Positions 22,631 to 34,298 of a stretch of 64,000 nucleotides of DNA are shown here, one piece after another. A program made the position numbers and the translations under genes. This DNA is from Siphonodentalium dalli. Lineage: Eukaryota; Mollusca; Scaphopoda; Gadilida; Siphonodentaliidae. The notes below the pieces were generated by a model that saw only the letters and a list, made by a program, of their open reading frames with translations, made no database searches and was not told the DNA's origin. Position 1 is the stretch's first letter, and each line of letters opens with the position of its first letter. The stretch is from positions 203,263,959 through 203,327,958 of the forward strand of contig CP136062.1 in assembly GCA_032622095.1 (NCBI GenBank), read 5' to 3'.

Positions 22631-23319
22631 CTTTTTGGTATATTTTATTAAGTTCACCACCTTTTGTGCTGCTAAAAACAAAAATAAACAGAAAATAAAT
22701 GTTAAATAAGCACATAACATGACATTAAAGTAGAATTCTTATTCTTGAAATCAGTTGTTATTATATAGGTCAAAGCCATACTCTCAGCTTTTAATTCTCG
22801 CTCAGTCGTTCTTTATGGATAACCAGAGCTCGTCTTTATCGAGTGATGCATCAGGGAGAAGTAAAGAGAAATGACGGAGACAAGAAGCCATAAAGTATTT
22901 AGATGAAAATCCTCGTTATTACGAAAAAAGGGATTTACTGTATGGCTGTGCTAGCTGGTAAAATACAAATGACTCTCTTGTGCTAATGTGAAAATTAACA
23001 GAAGTACTGGCACCATTACAATGCCATGGTGTTTTTTTCAATGGCATACAGTAACATTATTGTACCCCCACTTTTAAAAAATGGTCGTTATACTGGTATC
23101 ATGAATTATAAAGCTATCCTGGTTGGTAAAGGAGCACAGATATCCTCTGTCATTTAGAAATAATTGAGCAGTATGGATACGAGAGGACATTTTCTAATTT
23201 TCAACTGCTGCAAAAAGAGAAAAAAAAACTTAAATATTTCCATTCAAATGCCTTTGCCATGTATAGTCACTGGACAAGCTATCCGTCTTGCTGCATGTTC
23301 TGTAGCTGTCCTACTACAT
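22631..23319. other. Unassigned AT-rich DNA
   Basis: I see no gene or repeat family here. Confidence 0.3.
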
Positions 23320-23610
23320 GTACCAGTAGTCTGGGGGAGGGGGGGTGGTGTGGTGGTCTTAGAGGGGTCTAGTTGTACATGTACCGGTAGTCTGGGGGGA
23401 TATGGTGGGCTCAGAGGGGTCCAGTGGTACATGTACTGGTATATATATAGTCTGGGGGGATGTGATGAGCTCAGAGGGGTCAAGTGGTACATGTACCAGT
23501 AGTCTGGGGGAATGTGGTGAGCTCAGAGGGGTCTAGTGGTACATGTACAGGTAGTCTGGGGGAAATGGTGGGCTCAGAGGTGTCTAGTGGTACATGTATG
23601 TCTTGCACTC
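23320..23610. repeat. 52-61 bp minisatellite, five units
   Basis: Each unit contains AGTCTGGGGG (starts at 23328, 23388, 23449, 23501, 23553), GCTCAGAGGGGTC and GGTACATGTAC. Unit length drifts from 60 to 52 bp. The TACATGTAC palindrome marks the unit junction. Confidence 0.8.
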
Positions 23611-23620
23611 TCGGTGCAAT

Positions 23621-23912
23621 ATGTTGTTACATATGATCCAGTCATTTCTTTCCCCATTCTATGGTATAAAACCCTACTACAGGCAATAGTAGTCAACGCA
23701 CCAACTGTGAATTCAGGTACAGTAATGCCCTAAATAATCGACCCCTTAACCACTGCAGAATTATGGGTAACTTTTCAAGATTTAGTCAGAAATGTGTCTT
23801 GTTGCCATTCATCGGAAAGCTCTCAGCCATATTTCCGTTGTTGTTACATATGATCCAGTCATTTCTTTGCCCATTCTGTAGTATAAAACGCTACTACAGG
23901 CAATAGTAGTCA
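23621..23912. repeat. Local duplication carrying family A arms
   Basis: The block from GTTGTTACATATGATCCAGT to GGCAATAGTAGTCAA occurs at about 23621-23696 and again at 23838-23912. Each is followed by a family A left arm, so a segment of about 200 bp was tandemly duplicated after insertion. Confidence 0.65.
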
Positions 23913-24092
23913 ATGCCCTAAATAATCGACTCCTTAACCACAGCATAATTATGGGTAACTCTTCAGGATTTAGTCGGAAATATGGCTTGTTGCCATCCAT
24001 CGGAAAGCTCTCAGCCATATTTCCGACTAAATCCTGAAAAGTTACCAATAATTCTGCTGTGGTTAAGGAGTCGATTATGTAGGGCATTACTG
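23720..24092. mobile_element. Family A MITE, one truncated arm plus one near-complete copy
   Basis: A left arm (23720-about 23830) is followed by the duplicated flank. A second left arm starts near 23913 and a right arm ends in GGGCATTACTG at 24092. The central turn is shortened to GCTCTCAGCCATA in both, so the right arm lost its AGAGCTTTCCGATG block. Confidence 0.75.
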
Positions 24093-24579
24093 TACCTTCA
24101 TACTAAATCACTCTACATTTTATTAAGAAACACAAAGAGTTTGTTTGTAGAGCTGAGTTGGTGGAGTTGATTTGATCTACTTCTTGTTAAGTGGTTTGTA
24201 CTTTAAATACTTGAAACTGTCATGGTTCAATATCGGAGAAGTACACAGACATTGATTATGCATCTACACTGTACTTTGGAGTACTTGAGTGGCATATGGT
24301 ATTCTGGTATATCAGAATAGAGATTCAGCAATTTTAATTGGGCCTTTAACATAGATCATTGAATTTGAATGTACATGATAGGGCTTTTGTCTGTCTTTTA
24401 AAAATAAAACTGACTTAGTATTTAGTTACTACAGTATAATCAAGAACTTTCAATGAGATTCCACTCTCGAAGGGAATGTGGTTGGGATGGGACCTAGAGG
24501 TTTTCGGGGTATATATGTACCATGTATATGATAGGGGGAACCAATACACATGCACTATATTGAATGAAACCAATACTCA
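24093..24579. other. Unassigned DNA
   Basis: No gene or repeat family is recognised. Confidence 0.3.
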
Positions 24580-24763
24580 GAATGCTTGTCTGTGCAGATG
24601 TCTGTATATCAGCCATGGTTTATGAGAATGCTTGTCTGTGCAGATGCCTGTATATCAGCCATGGTTTATGAGAATGCTTGTCTGTGCAGATGCCTGTATA
24701 TCAGCCATGGTTTATTAGAATGCTTGTCTGTGCAGATGCCTGTATATCAGCCATGGTTTATGA
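24580..24763. repeat. 46-bp tandem repeat, four units
   Basis: Unit GAATGCTTGTCTGTGCAGAT then GCCTGTATATCAGCCATGGT and TTATGA. Starts at 24580, 24626, 24672 and 24718. Only two base differences are seen among units. Confidence 0.95.
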
Positions 24764-24798
24764 GATCTCATTGAAGTATTCTTGTGGCTTACCATTAA

Positions 24799-25181
24799 CC
24801 CTTTACCCAACAAACCGGCCAAAACCGGCCAAATAAAGCTTCAACAGCCTAAAATATCTTCGGTCTGTCTCAATAGAACCATACACATATGGATATCATT
24901 GGAACCGGCTCCTTGACCACATTGTGATAGTTACAGTTATGCCCTGTGCCAATGCATTCTCTTATATATGCGAGTCGACCATAGGTCACCTCGCATATAT
25001 AAGAGAATGCATTGGCCTAAAAAAATCTTTTTTTACAATTTTTCTTAATACATTCTTTAACAATTTTATAATTTTTAATGTGTTAAGCCGATGCATTCTC
25101 TTATATATGCGAGGCGACCTATGGTCGACTCGCATATATAAGAGAATGCATTGGCACAGGGCCCTTCTGTTGGGTAAAGGG
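24799..25181 (+). mobile_element. Family C element (piggyBac-like), forward copy
   Basis: TTAA at 24795-24798 and 25182-25185. Ends CCCTTTACCCAACA and complement. Taking the GGCC-rich end as left, order is: GGCCAAAACCGGCC block, about 120 bp, first 69-bp palindrome, AT-rich core, second palindrome, short right end. The second palindrome reads the complement of the first. Confidence 0.88.
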
Positions 25182-25350
25182 TTAAGGTTACTGTCAAAGG
25201 AATTCTCATTGATGCAGAATAGTGTTGTTAATTGTATTTTCAGTTCTCAAGCAATCGCCTTTGTGTGTATAGAAATGTTGAATTATTTGTCTTTCTCAGA
25301 AAATATAGGTTAATATCTGAATTTCATGAAAGTCTTGTTAAGTCTTTTTG

Positions 25351-25438
25351 TATAATCACATACAATTTCTGTATAAAATCACATACAATTTCTGTATAAT
25401 CACATGCAATCTCTGTATAATCACATGCAATATCTGTG
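25351..25438. repeat. Short tandem repeat, about 21-bp unit, four copies
   Basis: Units of TATAATCACATACAATTTCTG type, with TACAAT changing to TGCAAT in the last two. Confidence 0.85.
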
Positions 25439-25661
25439 ACTCTTTAGTCATTGACATATTTCATTATTCTCCATTCCTTTATTTTGTGTATGCAAATCAA
25501 CAATCTACTTTTCATCTTTATTAGGATATTGATTTTGTTCGACACTGAAAAAAATGTGCTAATAAAACAAAATGTGGCATGAACTACTAAGTACAATGTA
25601 GAACTACCAGTACAGTATATTAAAATAACATTGTCATTTTGTCCTTGGAGATTATCTATAT

Positions 25662-26053
25662 CCCTTTACCCAACAGAAGGGCCCTGTGCCAATGCATTCT
25701 CTTATATATGCGAGTCGACCATAGGTCGCCTCGCATATATAAGAGAATGCATTGGCTTAACACATTAAAAATTATAAAATTGTTAAAGAATGTAAGAAAA
25801 AATGGTAAAAAGTGTTAAAAAAAGATTTTGTTTAGGCCAATGCATTCTCTTATATATGCGAGGCGACCTATGGTCGACTCGCATATATAAGAGAATGCAT
25901 TGGCACAGGGCATAACTGTAACTATCACAATGTGGTCAATGAGCCGGTTCCAATGATATCCATATTTGTATGGTTCTATTGAGACAGACCGAAGATATTT
26001 TAGGCTGTTGAAGCTTTATTTGGCCGGTTTTGGCCGGTTTGTTGGGTAAAGGG
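25662..26053 (-). mobile_element. Family C element, reverse copy
   Basis: Right TTAA (26054-26057) is intact; the left one has decayed. It is inverted relative to the copy at 24799, 480 bp away, so the pair could form a large inverted structure. Confidence 0.85.
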
Positions 26054-26323
26054 TTAAGACATGTAATTATTGCTGTGTTGCTGCCCTACAGTACATGCAT
26101 ATATTAATAGTGAGAACACCATGTGTGCCTTTAATTGTGCAGTAAATCTTATAGTGATTGTGTTGATTGAGAATCCTAATGGAGAAACATCTGATGTTCT
26201 ATGTTTCATATACAGCTCAGTCAATGGAGTCTTACTAGTAGTTTATCAACTGTGTCCCAAGTGGAATGTAGATGACAATGATTAAAGATATCTTTAATGT
26301 TCAAGACCTCCAGTTACATGCTA

Positions 26324-26544
26324 CAGTAATGCTCTAAGTAATTGACCCCTTAACCACAGCAGAATTATGGGTAACTTTTCAGGATTTAGTCGGAAATATG
26401 GCTTGTTGCCATTCATCGGAAACTCTCACTGAGAGCTTTCCGATGAATGGCAACAAGGCATATTTGCCATATTTCCAACTAAATCCTGAAAAGTTACCCA
26501 TTATTCTGCTGTGGTTAAGGGTTCGATTACTTAGGGCATTACTG
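26324..26544. mobile_element. Family A MITE
   Basis: TA on both sides. Termini carry GCTCTAAGTAATTGACC and complement. The right arm repeats GCATATTTGCCATATTTCC, an 11-bp duplication. Confidence 0.82.
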
Positions 26545-26957
26545 TACATATAATGTTCCACAATAATCTAGTTTTTACATCATTATAAGGCTGTTGAATG
26601 CCAAAACAAAGTTAAATGTGACATAAATTAGAATTATAAATAACAATGTCATTGAAAATTTAATAAGATTATTTCAGATAAATGTAATCAATTTCAGTTA
26701 GACATGTCTAACATTGGTGTGCCACAAAATGTAGATAGTTTAACACATGGAATTGTAATGCTTACACCAACAAATAATGGAAATCTATGGATGTAACCAC
26801 ATAGCCAGTCAAGCTGTTGAAATTTTTAAAACAAAATGTGACGAAGTAGTCAGAACACTATGGTATGTGTGACTTTAATTGTACAGTAAACCAAATAGTG
26901 ATTGTGTTGATTCAGAAGCAGGATGGATCGAGAATCTAGCACCTGAGCTTTCTGTTC
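26545..26957. other. Unassigned AT-rich DNA
   Basis: No gene or repeat is recognised. The 26840-26890 segment (ATGTGTGACTTTAATTGTACAG) weakly echoes 26118-26145. Confidence 0.3.
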
Positions 26958-27378
26958 CAAGCCTTGAAATAGTGTATCTGTCATTTGCAGAATGAGGTCC
27001 CCACTCCCCAGAGGATACATTTTGACACCAAATTCATCCTCTGGGAACCTCATTCTGCTTAAACCTCAACTCCTATGGGAGACCTAGTATCAGATTGAAG
27101 TTCCCCAGTTGAAGTTGGTGATGTTCACCCATTAGTCACCTCGATTATGCATATTATCTTCTGCAAATTAGGGGATAGAGAAACTGAACAGAAGTAACTA
27201 AAAACAATGTTAATTTGAGACTATAGATACATGTACTTCCCAGGAAATGAGGCCTAATCAGAATGAGGTTCCCCAGAGGTGAATTTGGTGATGCTACCCC
27301 ACTATGCGGGATAGCATCACTAATTTCACCCTCCGGGGCCTCATTCTGCAAATGACAGACACACTATTTCAAGGCTTG
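26958..27378. mobile_element. Family B MITE, long form
   Basis: Both termini are CAAGCCTTGAAATAGTGT and complement. Flanking 8-mers TTCTGTTC and CTCAATCC do not match, so the duplication has decayed or the ends are recombinant. The left module has a 9-bp CCCACTCCC duplication. Confidence 0.8.
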
Positions 27379-27738
27379 CTCAATCCTTCTTGGCGTCTTA
27401 GTTTATTGACTTTGAAAGCTTTATTTTCTGGGAGAAATTTTAAGTGATAATTGAATTCAATTACATTTTCACTGCTATTATTAAGGTTAATGAGGGGGCG
27501 TCTTTGTGAGGGAGTCTGAGTTTACTGGCACTCTACCAAAATGAGTTATTTTGAGTGCTTCTCATAAAATATAACTCCTTTCTAAGTCACATTTTAAAGC
27601 GAAGCTTGATAAAATTGTCTGCGAAGAAAGATTAGATTTCAAGCTGATTCATTTAAAAAATTGAGGAGTATTTTTCAGTGTCCTTGAGAAAGCTTGAACA
27701 TGCTTACACTATTTACTCCTGCCCTATAATGTGTTTAA

Positions 27739-28703
27739 CCCTTTCTTCACTAAATACGCAGTCAAGTCTGAGTTTAGTGTGCCTGTCATTTGCAGAATGA
27801 CGTCCCCAGAGGGTGAATTTAGTGACGCTATCCCACATAGTGGGCTAGCATCACTAAACTCACCTTCTGGGAACCTCATTCTGCATGGCCTCATCTCCTA
27901 TGGGAGACATACATGTAGACTCAGATTGAAGTTCCCAAATGATGAATATTGCGATGTACACACATTGGGAACCTCGATTATGCAATATGTGTCCTTGGGG
28001 ATATAGAGAACCTAAACTATTAAATAAAGAAATATAATCTATGTGAAGAAGTTTCTATAGAAATTTGATAATAAAGAAACTAATTCCAGAGAAGATGAGG
28101 CCTATGCAGAATGAGGTCCCCAGAGGGTGAATTTAGTGATGGTAGCCCTCAGGCACACTAAATTCAGACTTCACTGCATATTTATTACCTGCAGCATTTC
28201 CCAACAATGAATAGAAATCCTTCTGCACTTGTATTGTATTATTTGTATATGTATATGATTTATTTCAGACTGAGAAGTCCATATTAAGCATGTTTACAAC
28301 ATGAATATAAGAATACAATAAATCAGTGTTAATCAATAGGTTATATATATAACAGATAATTCCATGACTTGAATAGTTTTTGCATCCCCAGCCGACTCAG
28401 TGCAAATGCAATGATCTAGCCAGGAAACTGTTCCCTGTGCTGCACTGACATAAGTAAATGTATCTGATGTGGGACCGAAATATTCTACATCAGAAAATTT
28501 CAATGAAACCTCTCTACAGAATCCACACATGTTACTTGTATTTTGTCAGGCATTCGCGTTGAAGTTTCCCATCACATACACCACTTTTGTGTATTATCTG
28601 TAGTCTGCTGATATTACCTGAACTTACATACAGATGAATTATTGACCGTTCCAATGAATACTTTTATAACTGGGTGGGAGAATCCATTTAGTAAAGAAAG
28701 GGG
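27739..28703. mobile_element. Family D element split by a family B insertion
   Basis: Left TTAA at 27735-27738 and CCCTTTCTTCACTAAATAC. The D sequence resumes at about 28172 (TTTCCCAACAATGAATAGAA) and closes with CATTTAGTAAAGAAAGGGG near 28703. Its right TTAA is replaced by G residues. The D sequence between 28250 and 28600 is longer than in other copies and holds unassigned DNA. Confidence 0.65.
27773..28171. mobile_element. Family B MITE nested in family D
   Basis: Termini CAAGTCTGAGTTTAGTGT and complement. It interrupts D between ACTAAATACGCAGT and TATTTATTACC. The right module is shortened to a single arm. No clear 8-bp duplication remains. Confidence 0.78.
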
Positions 28704-28708
28704 GGGGG

Positions 28709-29047
28709 CTATCTTCACCAAATTCACCCTTTGGGAACCTCATTCTGCTGAGGCCTCAATTGCTATGGAGACCTTGGATCAGATTGAAGTTCCCCCCATT
28801 GAAGTTGGTGATGTTCACCCACTAGTCACCTCGATTATACATTTTATCTTCTGCAAATTAGGGGATATAGAAACTGAACAGAATGGGAAAAGTTACTACA
28901 AGCAATATTAATTTGAGACTATAGATACTTCCTAGAAGATGAGGCCTAAGCAGAATGAGGTCCCAAGAGGGTGAATTTGGTAGCATAACTAAATTCACCC
29001 TCTGGGCTCTCATTCTGCAAATGTCACACACACTATTTCCAGACTTG
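28709..29047. mobile_element. Family B MITE, left-truncated
   Basis: Starts inside the left module (CTATCTTCACCAAATTCACC) directly after a run of G and keeps the spacer and right module. Right end CTATTTCCAGACTTG. Confidence 0.72.
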
Positions 29048-29101
29048 CTAAGAAGAACATGGAACAATATATAGACTTTGTTTTTATTGATATTATTTAT
29101 A

Positions 29102-29478
29102 CAGTAATGCCCTAAGTAATCGACTCTTTAACCACAGCAGAATTATGGGTAACTTTTCAGGATTTAGTCGGAAATATGGCTTGTTGCCATTCATCGGAAA
29201 GCTCTCACTTAACTCACTCTGCATTGATATGGCTTTAATGGGACTTGAACCAGAGTTACTAGTATTGCATAAAATAAATTATTGCATGCATGATCAAGCT
29301 TACAGTAATGCTCTAAATAATCGACTCCTTAACCACAGCAAAATTATGGGTAATTTTTCAGGATTTAGTCAGTGAGAGCTTTCCGATGAATGGCAACAAG
29401 CCATATTTCCGACTAAATCCTGAAAAGTTATCAATAATTCTGCTTTGGTTAAGAAGTTGATTACTTAGAGCATTACTG
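29102..29478. mobile_element. Two partial family A MITEs around a duplicated flank
   Basis: 29102-29209 is a left arm only. After the flank shared with 16868-16980, a second copy (29303-29478) has a short left arm and a full right arm ending in CATTACTG before TA. Together they look like one duplication with recombination between arms. Confidence 0.72.
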
Positions 29479-30487
29479 TAGGCAACATACTCTTTAAATA
29501 AACTCTTATAACTAGGAATTTGAAGATTTAAATGAACGATAAATTTTATAAAGCAGGCACCCTCTATGGGTTTACAATGATTCATTTGTAAAGATATTCA
29601 GATCAACAGCTCATCTCAACTTCCCTCCAAATGAATGAATGGGAAGCATCTAACTACATGTCAGTGAGTACCCATTTTATTGTTTTCGCAGTGTTAACCT
29701 TGCAGATCCCTCAGTGAATATCATCTGTGTATAGGCTAGCTCGGCATGCCTTTGTCTGTGTAAATAATATGCACCCTTTTTTCCATGACTTGAAGTGAGA
29801 ATCTGCCAAGCATAGCTATTCTCATCCTCCCTGGAGGTATATTTGTGTATGACGAATGCGGTGGATAATCACATGTTATTATTATATCCAATCAGATTGT
29901 TTTGATTGATCCTGAGATAGGATTGTTGCGCTCGGTGCAATTTCAGTGCAGCAAGGTTAAATTGTAAAGGTGGCTTTCTTTTTATGAATAGATTAGTTTT
30001 TGTCACAACCAGTCTGTTGACCAGCCAGAGTGGTTGGTGTCTACTCGATAATTAGACAGAGTGCCTTTGGGGTCTGTTCAATAATTACCAGTAGTCTTCC
30101 TTCTTGTTGGCAGTGGACAAAAACTGGACAAGATCTCTATGATATTCCTAAAGGCTTACAGTTGCTTCCAGAATTAGTTCCATATAGCTTGGTACAGCTT
30201 CTTCTAAAACTTTGTGCAAATTGTTTAACTGACATTCCAAACAATATGCGGGTGGGGGGGGGGGGGGGGGGGGGGAGTACAACCAAATGCAAGCTATCCT
30301 TGAGAAATGTTTGTTAACTTTTCACTATAACATGCGTATAAAGCTGTATCTATCCCCAATTTATATTAATTGTAATGTTTAATGATAAGATAATATTTAT
30401 TAGCAAATCATGGAATATATGTTGTCTGCTACAAACGTGACATAAATAAAATAGCATGAATATAGTGCTACAGAATTGAACTGGTTT
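29479..30487. other. Unassigned DNA with a 22-G tract
   Basis: A run of 22 G occupies 30254-30275. No gene, exon or repeat boundary is supported. Confidence 0.35.
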
Positions 30488-31030
30488 TAAAGATACGGTA
30501 AGTGTTGGTGGTGGGTATTGCTGTTAAAATATTCACCTCCGTTAAAACTACCATATAAACTGAAAGAATATTATATTGTAGACAAACTTTGTTCTTATAC
30601 CAATCATAAATATCACTTGTGGATTGCATGTTATTTTTATGTTAGTACAAAACAATCAACACCGGGGAGACACCACAAATGAACTTTGGTTAGAAATGCC
30701 ACCAATTTGTTTACAACATACCTGTATAGCATTTGCTAATTCTCGCCCCTCACCTCGCCTTTTGGTGTTGAATGGGTCACCGTGCATCACTCTCCTAAAA
30801 AAAATTACCACATTTTTGAGTGTTTTGCTTATCGCTCACTATTTATGTGCTCCATATTAACAAATGCTCGGCTCACACAAAGTGTGTTTTGTTGATAATA
30901 TAGCATTCATATTATAATTATACTATACTATTAGTATATACATTGTATTCTTCAGGAAATTTTCAAAATTTGGTAACTGTTATTTATAAATTATAACCTA
31001 TAGTGAAGGCGATCTGTGCCTTTAATATAC
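30488..31030. repeat. About 550-bp dispersed repeat, copy 1
   Basis: Shares ordered blocks with 32320-32890: TTGCTGTTAAAATA, TTGTTCTTATACCAATCATA, CAATCAACACCGGGGAGA, GAGTGTTTTGCTTATCGC and TTTATAAATTA. Same orientation in both copies. Here the left arm of the inner inverted repeat is lost. Confidence 0.65.
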
Positions 31031-31035
31031 ATGTA

Positions 31036-31201
31036 CAGTAATGCCCTAAATAATTGACTCCTTTAACCACAGCAGAATTATGGGTAACTTTTCAGGATTT
31101 AGTCGGAAATATGGATTGTTACCATTCATCGGGAAGCTCTCACCGAAAAGTTACCCATAATTCTACTGTGGTTAAGGAGTTGATTATTTAGGGCATTACT
31201 G
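31036..31201. mobile_element. Family A MITE with central deletion
   Basis: TA-flanked. The left arm is nearly full; the right arm resumes at CCGAAAAGTTACCC, so the second half of the turn is missing. Confidence 0.8.
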
Positions 31202-31252
31202 TAGTTAAACATTGCCATTGGAGCTTTAACAGTTTGGGGCTTCAGTAGTATT

Positions 31253-31783
31253 TTAAGAAAATCTCGATAAGGTACTCAAACTTTTAATGTCTACATGTAT
31301 GTTAGGTTTCTGAGATAGGGATTTTCTTTGATCATCATATTTGTTGGAGTGCAAAATGAAGTGCTCTTCATCTTCCATTACATTACAGTGTATGCATGTT
31401 CTATCTATTATATCAGATTTGGGCCTCTTGGATCTTTCAGTTTCAATACCAGCTAGTTTTTGTGAAGACTGATTCTGATAGTTGTTAATTACCTAACCAA
31501 AGATTTTGAGATATTCTGAGTTAATACTTTTGGAATTCAAATTTATTATAAATAAATATATTGATATTTTATGGTAACGTATATATCCATGTAAAGTACT
31601 GAATAGAAAACTGAAAAACAATTGAATTCTCAATATAGATTGTTGAGTGGTGTATTTGATCGATCGTATCTTAATACGGAAAGCTTTTCTCGTCAAAAAA
31701 GAATGCATCGCTTTAAGATAGCTGCTTGCCTGACCCTGTATGTTTACGATAAAAATATTTGCTGTGTCATTGTTGTCAAACAC
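31253..31783 (-). pseudogene. LINE ORF2 C-terminal fragment
   Basis: On the - strand, the frame 31492-31253 encodes QKLAGIETERSKRP followed by RTCIHC and MEDEEHF, then KYDDQR. The order Lx(I/V)ExxR, then C-x2-C, EDExHF and YxxxR is the conserved C-terminal region found after the reverse transcriptase in several non-LTR retrotransposon clades. The same frame continues upstream to 31783, interrupted by a single TAG at 31493-31495. That upstream part is low in recognisable motifs. No reverse-transcriptase catalytic (F/Y)ADD motif or endonuclease is seen, so this is a 5'-truncated, inactive fragment. Its 3' end lies about 50 bp from a family A element. Confidence 0.65.
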
Positions 31784-32319
31784 TCGACAGCACTCCTTGA
31801 ATGGAATGGTGACCTTGTAGTCAATAAAGTTCTGTATTTTATTGGATAATTATTGTGGTAGTTGTATAACCAGTATTGCAACCTTATTATTTGCATTTAA
31901 GGCTATGGAAGGAGTAATATAACATACATCGCTTGATGAATTTGTATTCAAATTGAATACATGGAATTTCCATGGTTTATTTTCAAGTCAGCCTGAATTG
32001 ATAGCACTAAGGTTGTGTTCAAACTTGTCATTCATATAATTGGGATTTATGTTATCGCTAATAGACCCACATACGTACATCCAGCTTTTTGGGAAACTTA
32101 TTTTTACCTTGGCCACACCAATATTATAGCCCAGTTTACTACCGGTAACATCTTTTTTGATAAAAGTAGATGCATTATTGTCAATCGATAATCGAAACAT
32201 TGTGGAACTATATTAATTTCATTTAGATTACTCAAAATGATATGTTTTATTCAAAATATAAAATAAATAAATGTTTTATTCAAAACATGAAATAAACTGA
32301 GGTTGTTCTTAAAATTATA
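31784..32319. other. Unassigned DNA, possibly older LINE sequence
   Basis: A 70-codon - strand frame at 31988-32200 sits upstream of the LINE fragment in its direction, but shows no motif I can assign. Confidence 0.25.
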
Positions 32320-32890
32320 GATGGCCTTCTTGATGGATATTGCTGTTAAAATAGTCACATCAAACCACCATAAACAGAAAGATTATTAAAGTATACGCAG
32401 ATTTTGTTCTTATACCAATCATAAATATCATATAAGTACATGTAGCATGCTATTGTCAAGATCGTATGCAGTATTAGCAAACAAGGCCATGTTTATGATG
32501 TTATGTTACAGTACAGTACAAATTTTTAAGAGTGTGCGATAAGCAAGACAATCAACACCGGGGAGATCCCAGTATCCAACTATGTGAATCTTTGTTAAAA
32601 CTGTACCATGTTGTTTACAACATACATGTACATGTACGTTTAGCTTTCGCTCATCCTCGCCACTCAATATTGTGGTATTGAATCATGGTGAATCAATCTC
32701 CCAAAAAAAAATCACCATGTTGTTGAGTGTTTTGCTTATCGCACACTCTTTATGTGCTGTATATAAACAAATAATCGGCTCTTGAGTTTTGTGGATAATA
32801 TCGTATTCATACTATCATTATACTATATATACTATTAGTATATTCTTGAGGAAATTTTCATAATTTGGTAACTTTTATTTATAAATTACA
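32320..32890. repeat. About 550-bp dispersed repeat, copy 2, with inner foldback
   Basis: In the same orientation as 30488-31030. Arms AGAGTGTGCGATAAGCAA (about 32529) and complement (about 32729-32747) bracket a 220-bp inner foldback, which may be the element that spread. Confidence 0.65.
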
Positions 32891-33103
32891 AAAACCAAGG
32901 CCATCCAACCATTTAATAATGAAACTAAAGAAAAGAGAAAGCACTTGGACACTCCAAAATCTTCACCACATTATTTATATTTTAGTCAACACGAACATAA
33001 ATCAATCAATAAAAAGGTTTAGTTTTTACAATCGCTGATTACAAGTAGCAGGAAAAAAGTTGTAAGATGCATGGGTTCATAAACTAGGCGATAAATTGCT
33101 GTT
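32891..33103. other. Unassigned DNA
   Basis: Nothing recognised. Confidence 0.25.
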
Positions 33104-33111
33104 TCCTTATG

Positions 33112-33517
33112 GCCCTGAGTTTAGTGTGCCTGTCATTTGCGGGATAGCATCACCAAATTCACCCTCTGAAGATCTCATTCTGCATGACCTCATCTGCTAT
33201 GGAAAACTCAGATTGATGGTCCCAAATTGTGAATATTGTGATGACTACACCCATTAGGAACCTCGATTATGCAATGTGTCGTCTGCCAATTTGTGGATAT
33301 AGTGAAACTAAAGTTGAAAAGAAATAGAATCTATGTAAAGAAGTTTCTATAGAAATTTTATAATAAAGAAACTTTCCAGAGAAGATATGGCCTAAGCAGT
33401 ATGAGGTCCCCAGAGGGTGAATTTAGTGATGCTAGCCTGCTATGCAGGATAGCATCACTAAATTCACCCTCTGGGGACCTCATTCTGCAAATGACAGGTA
33501 CACTAACCTCCGGCTTG
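33112..33517. mobile_element. Family B MITE, long form
   Basis: Flanks TTCCTTAT (33104-33111) and TTCCTTAA (33518-33525) match at 7 of 8. The left module lost its first arm (TGTCATTTGCGGGATAGCAT). Confidence 0.8.
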
Positions 33518-33525
33518 TTCCTTAA

Positions 33526-33889
33526 TGGCTGGTTTGAATATCATTCTGGTATTGCCATGATACAATAAATGGATAGCCGCCCTGGGAGAGCTCCGTTGCC
33601 AAGTACACATAAACTTAACTTATGAGTTGTTCGACCTTGACATTCATATGATTTCATCAGTTATAGCCTTGTTATATTAATTTTCATTTCTATGCACTCT
33701 GTGCTTTGCAGCTTTCTGAAGCCATTTCAGCCCATATAAACCCTGAAATAGCAATCCCATTAATATATATAGCCATAAAATAACTGACCCATAAATCACA
33801 CTATTAAATATAACCTTGAGCTATTTTATTATAGGTTATTGCCGTTATAGGATCTCTGAACTTGTGGGTGTTTGCATGCTATCTATTTA
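33526..33889. other. Unassigned DNA
   Basis: Nothing recognised. Confidence 0.25.
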
Positions 33890-34102
33890 CAGTAATGCCC
33901 TAAATAATCGACTCCTTAACCACAGCATAATTATGGGTAATTTTACAGGATTTAGTTGGAAATATGGCTTGTTGCCATTCATCAGAAATCTCTCAGTGAG
34001 AGCTTTCCGATGAATGGCAACAAACCATATTTCCGACTAAATCCTGAAAAATTACCCATAATTCTGCTGTAGTTAAGGAGTCGATTATTTAGGGCATTAC
34101 TG
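33890..34102. mobile_element. Family A MITE
   Basis: TA on both sides and both arms full length. The stem has only a few mismatches (for example TTAGTTGG on the left). Confidence 0.87.
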
Positions 34103-34298
34103 TAGATCGGTGGTTCAATCTATTTACCCCTTTTAACCCAAACACATGCCAATTGATTTGTTTCTAAATGTACCCACGTAACCATTGGAATGATTTATTT
34201 TTCATTCTCCATATGCCAAAAGACTCATACAACAACTGTTCGCAAATAAAACACAGAAATACAGCAGCGCATGTAACAAATTTCAGAAGCTAGCTATC

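Noticed and set aside
22590..22640. Helitron 3' end for family G
   Set aside because: A hairpin (GCCGATCGTGATCGGC) is present near the end, but neither copy shows a CTRR terminus or a clear A|T insertion site. The class was left open.
23244..23502. Overlapping frames of 82-112 codons on both strands
   Set aside because: They are created by the 52-61 bp minisatellite.
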